From BOKV01 sp041742235 (lineage in GTDB: Bacteria > Pseudomonadota > Alphaproteobacteria > Rhizobiales > Rhizobiaceae), in contig JBGSJA010000121.1 of assembly GCA_041742235.1 (NCBI GenBank), positions 1 to 9,107 on the forward strand: DNA of 9,107 nt. Reading direction: 5' to 3'. Each line of letters begins with the position of its first letter. The first letter of the stretch is position 1. The position numbers were made by a program, and so were the translations under genes. A model generated the notes under the pieces. That model was not told the DNA's origin and searched no databases. It saw nothing but the letters and a program-made list of their open reading frames with translations. Positions 1 through 6,739 of the stretch are shown piece by piece.

Positions 1-129
1 GGCGCACGCGCGTTTCGCGTGATTCGTCCCCGAAACTGCTTGTCAATATAGTATTTTTCGCCGGCAAACCCAACCTTCAAGGCCGGTTGCGTTACTGTTT
101 GCGACAGTTTTCCCGCGCTTTGGACCCGA
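1..129. other. Non-coding stretch downstream of the exporter gene
   Basis: No gene is supported here. It follows the stop of the leftward exporter gene at 130. It holds a small perfect inverted repeat, ACTGT-TTGCG-ACAGT (94-108), followed on the plus strand by a run of four T (108-111). On the strand of the exporter gene the hairpin lacks a trailing T run, so it could only be a weak terminator for a rightward transcript. It is too short to call firmly. Confidence 0.4.
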
Positions 130-747
130 TCAGGCCCGGGCAACGACCCAGCCTGCCGCTGCAGCCATGGCAAGGGCCGCCGTGCGATTGAGGAACTTCA
201 GCGCCCGCGGGTTTTTCAACGCCGCTCGCGCTTGCGCCGCCAGTAACAGATAAGGCAGCAGGACAGCATGCAGCACGATGACGGTAACGAGCGCCAGCAC
301 GGCGAAATCGGTTGCCCCGACGGCGTGCAGATCGATCACCACCGGCGTGATGGCAAGGTAGAAGACGATGGTCTTGGGATTGCCGAGTGTCAGCGCCAGG
401 CCCGCGAAGAACGAGGCAAGGCCGTCCCGCGGCCCGGAATCAGCCCTCGCTTCGGTGACCGTGATGCCGCTACTCCAGAATTTCCACGCGAGGAAGGCGA
501 GATAAAGCGCGCCGCCGATCTTCACCAGCAGGAAAACGCCGGCAAACGTTTTTGCGATGACCGCAAGCCCTGCGACCGCAAGCAGCAGATAGGTAAGGTC
601 GCCGAGCACAAGGCCGATAAGCATCGGCAGGGTGCGCCAGAAGCCCGTTCCAAGCGCACGGCCCACAAGTCCCGCTACGCCGGGACCAGGTATGGCCGCG
701 GCGATCGCCAGAGCGGTTCCATAGGCGATGAAGGATGCCGTGTTCAT
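130..747 (-). CDS. LysE/RhtB family amino-acid exporter-like membrane protein
   Basis: Predicted inner-membrane protein of 205 aa, the usual size for the LysE/RhtB translocator family, which exports amino acids or related metabolites. The N-terminal hydrophobic segment contains a PGPG motif at residues 20-23, typical of the family, and the second half has the characteristic LGNPKTIVFYLA stretch leading into further hydrophobic segments. About five or six membrane segments are apparent, with a polar loop (near residues 92-108) between the two halves. The ATG start lies only 3 bases after the dut stop, with GGGAAG as a possible ribosome binding site inside the end of dut, so it is probably the last gene of the same operon. 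The substrate cannot be told from sequence; nothing links it to nucleotide or CoA metabolism except co-transcription. Confidence 0.88.
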   Translation of the reverse strand: MNTASFIAYGTALAIAAAIPGPGVAGLVGRALGTGFWRTLPMLIGLVLGDLTYLLLAVAGLAVIAKTFAGVFLLVKIGGALYLAFLAWKFWSSGITVTEARADSGPRDGLASFFAGLALTLGNPKTIVFYLAITPVVIDLHAVGATDFAVLALVTVIVLHAVLLPYLLLAAQARAALKNPRALKFLNRTAALAMAAAAGWVVARA

Positions 748-750
748 GCG

Positions 751-1209
751 TCAGCTTCCCGTCGAGCCGAAGCCGCCCGCGCCGCGATTGCTCGGCGTCG
801 CCTGAAGCCGCAATTCGGTGCGCGCCTGCACGAAAGGCGCGACGACCAACTGCGCGATCCGCATGCCGCGCGTGACGGTGAAAACCTCGCGCGAAAGATT
901 GACGAGCAGCACCTTCACCTCGCCGCGATAGTCCGCGTCGATGGTGCCGGGCGAGTTCAGCAGGGTTACGCCGTGCTTCAGCGCAAGGCCCGAGCGGGGG
1001 CGGACCTGGCCTTCATGATCTTCCGGCAGTTCGATGATCAGCCCGGTAGGGACGAGCGCGCGATCGCTCGCAGCGATTTCGAGGGGGGCGTCGATGGCCG
1101 CCATCAGGTCCATGCCTGCCGCTTCCGCCGACTGGTAGCGCGGCAGCTCCAAGCCCTCGGCATGGGGCAGGCGGATAACCCCGACGACGGGCGTTGCGAA
1201 TGTGCTCAT
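751..1209 (-). CDS. dut: dUTP diphosphatase (dUTPase)
   Basis: Cytosolic enzyme that hydrolyses dUTP to dUMP and diphosphate, keeping uracil out of DNA and supplying dUMP for dTTP synthesis. The 152-aa length fits the homotrimeric family, and all five conserved motifs can be read in order: AGMDLMA (31-37), RPRSGLA (70-76), the NSPGTIDADYRGEV stretch (85-98) with the catalytic Asp, GMRIAQLVV (115-123), and the C-terminal glycine-rich NRGAGGFGSTG (141-151), which closes over the substrate. A clear ribosome binding site, AGGAGATCGCC, precedes the ATG. It lies 54 bases after coaBC and 3 bases before the exporter gene. The dfp/coaBC-dut neighbourhood is common in bacteria, E. coli included. The protein appears complete and normal. 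Confidence 0.97.
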   Translation of the reverse strand: MSTFATPVVGVIRLPHAEGLELPRYQSAEAAGMDLMAAIDAPLEIAASDRALVPTGLIIELPEDHEGQVRPRSGLALKHGVTLLNSPGTIDADYRGEVKVLLVNLSREVFTVTRGMRIAQLVVAPFVQARTELRLQATPSNRGAGGFGSTGS

Positions 1210-1263
1210 GGCGATCTCCTGGCTGGTCTCGCAGATAGCGGCTTTCTGCGCTTTGCGAAAGGG

Positions 1264-2682
1264 TCAGGTACGCGCCGTGTTGCGCGCGAACCATTCGCCG
1301 ATGCGGACGGCGAGCCGGTTTGCCACCTCTTCTTTCGGCAAATCAGGCCAGTCTTCAACGCCGTCGCGGCTGACGAGGCGGACCGTGTTGCGCTCCCCGC
1401 CCATGATGCCGGTGCGCGGCGACACGTCATTGGCCACGATCCAGTCGGCGCGCTTGCGCTCCAGCTTGCCGCGGGCATTTTCCTCGACATTCTGCGTTTC
1501 GGCGGCAAATCCGATGACCAGCAATGGCCGTCTTGCATGATGTCCGACGCCCTTGAGAATGTCGGGGTTTTCGGTCAGCGGCAGGGATGGAGGTCCTTTG
1601 CCGGCTTCCTTTTTCAGCTTCTGTCCGGCTTCGTCCGCCGTTCGCCAATCGGCCACGGCAGCCACCATCACCGCGATGTCGGCCGGAAGTTCGGCCTCGA
1701 CCGCCGCCTGCATCTGCCGCGCCGTCTCGACATGCACCGTTCGCACGCCTTGCGGATCGGGAATGGTGACCGGCCCCGAAACCAGCACGACGTCGGCGCC
1801 TGCAGCGGCGAGCGCGGCGGCGATGGCGTGACCCTGCTTGCCTGACGAGCGGTTGGCGATGTAGCGCACCGGGTCGATCGGCTCATGTGTCGGGCCGGAT
1901 GTGACGATCGCCTTTCTGCCTGCCAGCGGTTTGGGCCTTGTATCCAGCAGGGCGCCGATGCGCTCGACGATTTCCATCGGCTCGGCCATGCGGCCGCGTC
2001 CCGCTTCGCCCTTCTCGGCCATTTCGCCGGCATTTGGGCCGATGAAATGCATGCCGTCGCCCGACAGCGTCACCATGTTTCGCGCGGTCGCCTTGTTGCG
2101 CCACATTTGCGGGTTCATCGCCGGAGCGGCGAGGATCGGGCATGCCGCCGCGAGTAGAACGGCAGTGGCGAGATCGTTCGCCAGTCCGTTCGCCATCCTG
2201 GCCAGGATGTCGGCCGTTGCAGGGGCGATGACGATGAGGTCGGCCTCGCGGGCAAGGCGGATATGGCCGATGTCGTGCTCCTCGGCGCGGTCCCAAAGGT
2301 CGGTGAAGACCTGGCCGCCGCTGATCGCGCCCGCCGCCATCGGCGTCACGAATTGCTGCGCCGCCTGCGTCATCACCACCCGAACCGCGGCGCCGCGCTC
2401 GCGCAGTCGGCGAATGAGGTCGAGTGACTTGTAGGCGGCAACCCCGCCGGAAACGATCAGCAGGATCCGCTTTCCCGATGCTGGATAGCCGGCAAAGGAA
2501 CCCGGCGCCGCTTGTCCCGTTTCACGGGACGCCAGGGCCGGACCTCCGTCAACGCCTCCTTCCGCTGCTGTCCCGAGAAGGTGCCGGACCTCCTCCTCCA
2601 TGGAACGGCCGTTTCGCGCCGCCCGCTCGCGCAGAGCCTGCTTGATCGCTTCGTCAAGGTTGCGGATCGTGATACTGGCCAA
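1264..2682 (-). CDS. coaBC: CoaBC (phosphopantothenoylcysteine synthetase/decarboxylase) with N-terminal FitA-like ribbon-helix-helix domain
   Basis: Bifunctional coenzyme A enzyme: the CoaB half joins 4'-phosphopantothenate to cysteine and the FMN-dependent CoaC half decarboxylates the product to 4'-phosphopantetheine. Residues 1-37 (MASITIRNLD..., then RAARNGRSMEEEVRHLL) match the ribbon-helix-helix fold of FitA-type antitoxins. A linker follows (about 38-70), then CoaC (71-about 250) with SGGVAAYKSLDL, the active-site His140 in HDIGHIRLA, APATAD and PAMNPQMW, then CoaB (about 255-472) with SGPTHEPIDPVRYIANRSSGK, AAVADWR (341-347), KLKK (355-358) and GFAAET. The TTG start at 2682 is chosen because it yields the typical MASITIRNL beginning; an in-frame TTG at 2706 is the alternative. 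No ATG, GTG or TTG occurs in frame between the two domains, so CoaC is not separately started. The Cys preceding GxGRM in E. coli CoaC is absent. The gene begins 40 bases after ubiB. Confidence 0.93.
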   Translation of the reverse strand: MASITIRNLDEAIKQALRERAARNGRSMEEEVRHLLGTAAEGGVDGGPALASRETGQAAPGSFAGYPASGKRILLIVSGGVAAYKSLDLIRRLRERGAAVRVVMTQAAQQFVTPMAAGAISGGQVFTDLWDRAEEHDIGHIRLAREADLIVIAPATADILARMANGLANDLATAVLLAAACPILAAPAMNPQMWRNKATARNMVTLSGDGMHFIGPNAGEMAEKGEAGRGRMAEPMEIVERIGALLDTRPKPLAGRKAIVTSGPTHEPIDPVRYIANRSSGKQGHAIAAALAAAGADVVLVSGPVTIPDPQGVRTVHVETARQMQAAVEAELPADIAVMVAAVADWRTADEAGQKLKKEAGKGPPSLPLTENPDILKGVGHHARRPLLVIGFAAETQNVEENARGKLERKRADWIVANDVSPRTGIMGGERNTVRLVSRDGVEDWPDLPKEEVANRLAVRIGEWFARNTART

Positions 2683-2692
2683 GGAACACCCA

Positions 2693-2709
2693 TGATTGCA
2701 ATGCAATCA
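2693..2709. promoter_or_regulatory. Perfect 17-bp palindrome upstream of coaBC, candidate operator
   Basis: The plus strand reads TGATTGCA, a central A, then TGCAATCA: two perfectly complementary 8-base arms. It lies in the short ubiB-coaBC gap, 10 bases ahead of the proposed TTG start. The downstream protein starts with a FitA-like DNA-binding domain. As I remember it, the half-site of the Neisseria FitAB operator is TGCTATCA, one base different from TGCAATCA. Autoregulation is therefore plausible but is inference. It has no T run and its arms sit on the expected ribosome-binding position, so a translation-control role is an alternative. Confidence 0.6.
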
Positions 2710-2722
2710 GGTTATGATGAGA

Positions 2723-4288
2723 CTACCGAAAAATCAAGGCGGCAAGCGCAATCAATGCAATCAACCAAAGAGCGATCCGCCCGGACCGGGAGTGCCTCGC
2801 TTCCGCCTGTCCGATCGCCTCGACCGTATCTGGATCGAGTTTCAACCCGCGCTCGCCCATGTCGCCAAGTTCGCGGGCAAGGTCCTCGGCGCGCGCCGCA
2901 AGTTCGGGAAGCCCGCGCGAAAGCTGGCGAAGCGAGGCAAGGCCGAGCGAGGCTTCCTCCACAAGGCCGCGGGGACCCAGAAAATAGGTGATGTATTCGC
3001 TGACGACCGGCTCAGCCGTCTTCCACATGTTGAAGGCAGGGTTCAGCTTGCGCGCGACGCCTTCGACCACGACCATCGTCTTTTGCAGCAGGATCAGTTC
3101 CGGCCGCGTCTGCATGTCGAAAAGCTCCGTCACTTCGAAGAGAAGCGTCAGCAGCTTGGCCATCGAAATGGTCTCCGCCGACTGGCCATGGATCGGCTCG
3201 CCGATCGCCCGGATCGCCTGGGCAAAGCTGGAAACATCGTGGTGCCGGGGAACGTAGCCGGCTTCGAAATGCACCATCGCCACGCGGAAATAGTCGCGGC
3301 GGATGAAGCCGTAGAGGATTTCGGCAAGGAACCGGCGCTCCTTGCGCCCAAGCCTGCCGGTGATGCCGAAATCGACCGCGACGATATCGCCCCGAGCGTC
3401 GACGAAAAGATTTCCCGGATGCATGTCGGCGTGGAAAAATCCGTCGCGCAGCGTGTGTCGCAGGAAGGACTGCACGAGATTGGCAGCGATCAGGTTGAGA
3501 TCGTGCCCTGCGGCGGCGATGGCGGAAATGTCGGATAGCTTGATGCCGTCCACCCATTCCATGGTCACGCAGTCGCGGCCGGTCAACTCCCAGTCGATGG
3601 CGGGAACGCGAAAACCGGGGTCACCCGCGGTGTTTTCGCCGATCTCGGAAAATGCCGCCGCCTCAAGCCGCAGATCCATCTCGATGCGCGCAGACTGCGC
3701 CAGCGTATCGACCACGGCCACCGGCCGGAGCCGGCGCACTGACGCCACGTGCTTTTCCATGAGCCGCGCGGCGGCATAGAATGTGTCGAGGTCGGCTCGA
3801 AAGCGTTTGCGCACGCCAGGGCGGATCACCTTTACGGCAACTTCCCGCCCGTCGCGCCGCAACACCGCGCGGTGGACCTGTGCGACGGAGGCGGCGGCGA
3901 CGGCATCGCCAAAACCGGAAAAGACCGAATCGCAGGTGACGCCCAGTGATTCCTCGACCCGGGCCCTGGCGTCGGCGGTCGGGAACGGCTCCATAGCGTC
4001 TTGAAGGCGCTCGAGGTCGATGGCGAGTTCCTTGCCCACGACATCGGGCCGCGTGGCGAGGAACTGCCCGAGCTTCACCCAGCTCGGGCCCAGCCGGTTG
4101 AGTGCATGGCTCAAGCGCTCCGAACGGCCCTTGCGGCGGGCACCGCGCCGTTCGATCCATCCGGCGAACCGTTGCAGGGCGAGAGCCCCGCGCGGCATTC
4201 CATCGGAAGGCAGGCTGGAGATCACGCCTTCGCGGGCCAGCACCCAGCCCGCCCGGGCAAGCGAGAAAAGCGAGCCGGGCATGCTCAT
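2723..4288 (-). CDS. ubiB: UbiB family protein of ubiquinone biosynthesis (ABC1/ADCK-like kinase)
   Basis: Membrane-associated atypical kinase/ATPase needed for ubiquinone (coenzyme Q) synthesis; it is not itself a hydroxylase despite older names. The 521-aa length is usual. Family signatures are present in order: the KxGQ motif in VKLGQFLATRPD (71-82), the alanine-rich loop AAASVAQVHRA (131-141), the nucleotide-binding Lys153 in VAVKVIRPG, the catalytic HADMHPGN (286-293), and the metal-binding DFG (306-308). A hydrophobic C-terminal segment (about 504-521, LWLIALIALAALIF) should anchor it in the inner membrane. The ATG at 4288 is chosen over the second ATG at 4282 because GGTGGA sits 9 bases upstream. 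The open frame extends to 4576 but that part overlaps ubiE and is not like UbiB. It follows ubiE by 37 bases, the usual ubiE-ubiB pairing. Confidence 0.95.
   Translation of the reverse strand: MSMPGSLFSLARAGWVLAREGVISSLPSDGMPRGALALQRFAGWIERRGARRKGRSERLSHALNRLGPSWVKLGQFLATRPDVVGKELAIDLERLQDAMEPFPTADARARVEESLGVTCDSVFSGFGDAVAAASVAQVHRAVLRRDGREVAVKVIRPGVRKRFRADLDTFYAAARLMEKHVASVRRLRPVAVVDTLAQSARIEMDLRLEAAAFSEIGENTAGDPGFRVPAIDWELTGRDCVTMEWVDGIKLSDISAIAAAGHDLNLIAANLVQSFLRHTLRDGFFHADMHPGNLFVDARGDIVAVDFGITGRLGRKERRFLAEILYGFIRRDYFRVAMVHFEAGYVPRHHDVSSFAQAIRAIGEPIHGQSAETISMAKLLTLLFEVTELFDMQTRPELILLQKTMVVVEGVARKLNPAFNMWKTAEPVVSEYITYFLGPRGLVEEASLGLASLRQLSRGLPELAARAEDLARELGDMGERGLKLDPDTVEAIGQAEARHSRSGRIALWLIALIALAALIFR
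2747..2763. repeat. Tandem near-copies of the palindrome half-site within the end of ubiB
   Basis: The plus strand reads CGCAATCA (2747-2754) and then, one base later, TGCAATCA (2756-2763), the same 8-mer as the right arm of the palindrome at 2693-2709. They lie inside the last codons of ubiB, where the protein repeats Leu-Ile-Ala. The repeat may be a by-product of that coding pattern or extra binding half-sites. Confidence 0.4.
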
Positions 4289-4325
4289 CGGCGCCGGTCC
4301 ACCATTGCGGGCAGCGCGGCCTGCG

Positions 4326-5102
4326 TCAAAGCTTGACGCCCCAATGCAGTGCGGCGATGCCGCCGGTGAAGTTGCGGTAGCCCACTTGTTCGAAGCCCGC
4401 GCTGCGGATGATGGCGGCAAACCGCTCCTGGTCCGGGAACTTGCGAATGGATTCGACGAGGTAGCGATAGGGCTCGCCCTCGCCCGCCAGCATTTCGCCC
4501 ATGCGCGGAATCGCCCGCAGTGACCACTCGTCGTAAAGCCTGTCGAGCACCGGCAGGTCGACCCGGCTGAACTCAAGGCATAAAAACTTTCCGCCGTGCT
4601 TCAGCACGCGAAAGGCTTCGGACAGCGCGACGTCGATGCGCGGCACGTTCCGGATGCCAAATGCGATGGTGTAGGCATCGAATGAATTGCCGGCAAAGGG
4701 CAGTTCCTCGGCATTGGCCTCGACGAAATCGAGATTGCCAAGCAGGCCGCGCTTGCCTGCGCGCTCGCGGCCGACTTCCAGCATGGAGCCGTTGATGTCG
4801 AGGACGGTGACCTTCGCATGCCCGTTCGAGCGGTCGACGATGCGCATGGCGATGTCGCCTGTACCGCCTGCAACATCAAGGCAGGTCCAGCCCGGCCGGC
4901 GCGGCGGATTGAGCCGCGTCACCATTGCGTCCTTCCATACCCGGTGCATGCCGCCGGACATGACGTCGTTCATCAGGTCGTAGCGCCGCGCCACCTTGTG
5001 GAAGACGGCATCGACCATCGGCTGCTTCTGCGCCGCGTCGACTTCGCGAAAGCCGTAGGACCGGCTCATTTCCTCTGGCCGCGACGCCCTTGCATCACTC
5101 AT
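4326..5102 (-). CDS. ubiE: Ubiquinone/menaquinone biosynthesis C-methyltransferase UbiE
   Basis: SAM-dependent methyltransferase that adds the ring C-methyl group in ubiquinone synthesis (and in menaquinone synthesis where that pathway exists). The 258-aa length is typical. Visible signatures are the UbiE-specific YDLMNDVMSGGMHRVWK (41-57), the SAM-binding LDVAGGTGDIA (75-85), the acidic end of strand two in LDINGSML (101-108), AFGIRNV (147-153), RVLKHGGKFLCLEFS (165-179), and the C-terminal NFTGGIAALHWGVKL. The ATG at 5102 is chosen on family length; AAAGGGAAAC upstream is a possible ribosome binding site. A much longer open frame (to 5429) runs back across mutM and is not real. It is the first gene of the leftward operon and is divergent from mutM. 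Confidence 0.97.
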   Translation of the reverse strand: MSDARASRPEEMSRSYGFREVDAAQKQPMVDAVFHKVARRYDLMNDVMSGGMHRVWKDAMVTRLNPPRRPGWTCLDVAGGTGDIAMRIVDRSNGHAKVTVLDINGSMLEVGRERAGKRGLLGNLDFVEANAEELPFAGNSFDAYTIAFGIRNVPRIDVALSEAFRVLKHGGKFLCLEFSRVDLPVLDRLYDEWSLRAIPRMGEMLAGEGEPYRYLVESIRKFPDQERFAAIIRSAGFEQVGYRNFTGGIAALHWGVKL

Positions 5103-5214
5103 GGAAATGTTTCCCTTTGTTCGCCCGACAGCTAATGGAAAAGACAGGAAAGGAAAAGCCCGGCAGGCGCAAGCGCGCGGATTGGCGCACGGACCGGGAG
5201 GGGCGAGGAAAAGC
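5103..5214. promoter_or_regulatory. Divergent intergenic region between ubiE and mutM
   Basis: These 112 bases must hold the start signals for the leftward ubiE operon and probably for rightward mutM. No strong -35/-10 pair could be assigned with confidence on either strand. The mutM ribosome binding site (GAGG at 5205-5208) is at its right end. An in-frame ATG at 5101 would add 38 residues to MutM and is rejected, because MutM needs proline right after the initiator Met. Confidence 0.5.
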
Positions 5215-6087
5215 ATGCCGGAACTGCCTGAGGTTGAAACGGTACGGCGGGGCCTTGCGCCCGCCATGGAAGGCGCCGTGATCGCGGCGGTCGAGGCGCG
5301 CCGCCCGAACTTGCGCTTCCCGTTCCCCAAGGATTTCGCCGCCCGGCTGCAGGGCAGGCGCGTCGCCGCGCTTTCGCGTCGCGCCAAATATCTCCTCGCC
5401 GATCTAGACGGCGGCGAGGTGCTGGTCATGCATCTGGGAATGTCCGGCTCGTTCAGGGTGGAGAACGAGGAAACCGCGACGACGCCCGGCAGCTTTTATC
5501 ACGAGCGCGGGACGGCGGGAGCGCATGACCATGTGGTTTTCCATCTCGACGGGCCGATGGGGCATGTATGCATGACCTACAACGACCCGCGCCGGTTCGG
5601 CTACATGGACCTTATTGCGCGCGCGGCGCTCGACACCCATCCGCTGTTCGGCTCACTCGGCATGGAGCCGCTGGGCAATGAACTCGACGGCGCCGCGATC
5701 CGGCGGCTTTTCGCCGGCAAGGCCGCGCCGCTGAAGACTGCCCTCCTCGACCAGCGACTGATTGCAGGGCTCGGCAACATTTATGTCTGTGAGGCGCTGT
5801 GGCAGGCGCGGCTTTCGCCCCTGCGCGCGGCGGGATCCCTTACCGGCGCCAAAGCGGCGCTCCTTTCTGGCGCCATTCGCGACGTGTTGACGAGGGCGAT
5901 CGAAGCGGGCGGCTCCACCTTGCGCGACCACAGGCTGGCCGACGGTTCGCTCGGCTATTTCCAGCATTCCTTCATGGTCTATGACCGCGAGGGCGAACCG
6001 TGCGCGCGGCCAGGCTGCAGGGGCGTGACAAGCCGCATCGTCCAGTCCGGCCGCTCGACCTTCTTCTGCCCGTCTTGCCAGAAATAA
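5215..6087 (+). CDS. mutM: Formamidopyrimidine-DNA glycosylase (Fpg/MutM)
   Basis: Base-excision repair enzyme that removes 8-oxoguanine and formamidopyrimidines and cuts the abasic site. The start is fixed by chemistry: the sequence begins MPELPEVETVRRGL, with Pro2 as catalytic nucleophile and Glu3 and Glu6 conserved, preceded by GAGGAAAAGC. Lys58 in SRRAKYLLA corresponds to the conserved lysine of the family, HLGMSGSF (73-80) follows, then AGLGNIYVCEALW (184-196) of the helix-two-turn-helix, and the C-terminal zinc finger with Cys263, Cys268, Cys285 and Cys288, including GRSTFFCPSCQK. At 290 aa it is about 20 residues longer than E. coli MutM (269), mainly from a polar insertion around residues 83-106, a feature I associate with rhizobial MutM. 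All key residues are present. Confidence 0.97.
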   Translation: MPELPEVETVRRGLAPAMEGAVIAAVEARRPNLRFPFPKDFAARLQGRRVAALSRRAKYLLADLDGGEVLVMHLGMSGSFRVENEETATTPGSFYHERGTAGAHDHVVFHLDGPMGHVCMTYNDPRRFGYMDLIARAALDTHPLFGSLGMEPLGNELDGAAIRRLFAGKAAPLKTALLDQRLIAGLGNIYVCEALWQARLSPLRAAGSLTGAKAALLSGAIRDVLTRAIEAGGSTLRDHRLADGSLGYFQHSFMVYDREGEPCARPGCRGVTSRIVQSGRSTFFCPSCQK

Positions 6088-6218
6088 CAGCTCGCCTTTG
6101 CCTTCGGCGATGATCGGGAGCGATGGCGGATGTGACTTCGGGCACATTGCCGCATGGGCGGCCCTGCAAACATCGTCGGGAAGTCCCATATCCTTCTCAT
6201 CCAGCAAGGAGGAAATCC

Positions 6219-6467
6219 ATGTCGAACCCCTCGAGCATGATCAGGATGGCGGTGCTTTCCGCCGCATTGCTTGCCGCAACCACGATGCCCGGAATGGCTG
6301 GCGGCTTCTTCGGGAACTGGTACTTCAACGACGGCTCGCAGCAGCGCGTTTCGCGAACGGTAGCCGGAGCGGCGCCAAACATCATCGCGACTTCCAGGGG
6401 CGTGCGGTGCGACTACCGTTATGTCGTGCGAAACGGCAAGCGCATCAAGTATGAGGTCTGCGAGTAA
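6219..6467 (+). CDS. Small exported protein of unknown function (82 aa)
   Basis: I do not recognise a named family. The start is well supported by AAGGAGGAAATCC just before the ATG. The first ~28 residues form a signal peptide: short polar start with Arg9, hydrophobic core AVLSAALLAATT, and a likely cleavage near MPGMAG/GFF. The mature part is about 54 residues, basic, with GGFFGNWYFNDGSQQRVSR, a middle segment, and two cysteines (Cys64 and Cys81) in CDYRYVV and YEVCE, which could form a disulfide in the periplasm. It follows mutM by 131 bases in the same direction and has its own strong ribosome binding site. An in-frame ATG at 6123 would add 32 residues and destroy the signal peptide, so it is rejected. 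It is the last intact gene before the degraded segment. Confidence 0.82.
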   Translation: MSNPSSMIRMAVLSAALLAATTMPGMAGGFFGNWYFNDGSQQRVSRTVAGAAPNIIATSRGVRCDYRYVVRNGKRIKYEVCE

Positions 6468-6739
6468 TACACCGCCGGATTGCCGTGGACAGGCGCCTGG
6501 GAAAATCCTGCTGTCCGCCACAATGGGACTGGTGCAAGGTCGGGGGTCAGCAGGCAGCAGGCACTAAGTTACGTTCACTTCATTCAATGGAGGACGGTTG
6601 GGAGTGTATGAGGGACTTGCTGCATCCATTGGATTGGGTGATCAGAAACTTGCTGCAGAAAGTCCCTGCCTACAGCCGTTTTGCGCAATTCCGGCGGCAC
6701 CGGGCATCACATGCAGACACGCCGCGCCCGTTGGTTCAA
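6468..6739. other. No intact gene seen; short repeats only
   Basis: Open frames here are short, lack ribosome binding sites and resemble nothing known. The stretch carries a 10-base direct repeat ACTTGCTGCA (6615-6624 and 6648-6657) and an 8-base inverted repeat AGGGACTT/AAGTCCCT (6611-6618 and 6660-6667). On the minus strand it is where the rest of the integrase remnant would lie, but no catalytic-domain signature could be read in any frame. Confidence 0.5.

Noticed and set aside
94..111. Hairpin ACTGT-TTGCG-ACAGT followed by TTTT
   Set aside because: Five A/T-rich base pairs make a weak stem, and the T run is on the wrong strand for the exporter gene.
268..1845. A 525-aa plus-strand open frame
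   Set aside because: It lies opposite the exporter, dut and coaBC genes, which have clear family motifs; its composition is that of an antisense shadow in GC-rich DNA.
4289..4576. N-terminal extension of ubiB by 96 residues
   Set aside because: It overlaps the end of ubiE and has no UbiB-like residues; 521 aa from 4288 matches the family length.
5101..5214. 38-residue extension of MutM from an upstream ATG
   Set aside because: Catalysis requires Pro2 directly after the initiator Met, which only the start at 5215 gives, with a good ribosome binding site.
6092..6110. Inverted repeat TCGCC...GGCGA after mutM as a terminator
   Set aside because: Short stem with a 9-base loop and no T run.
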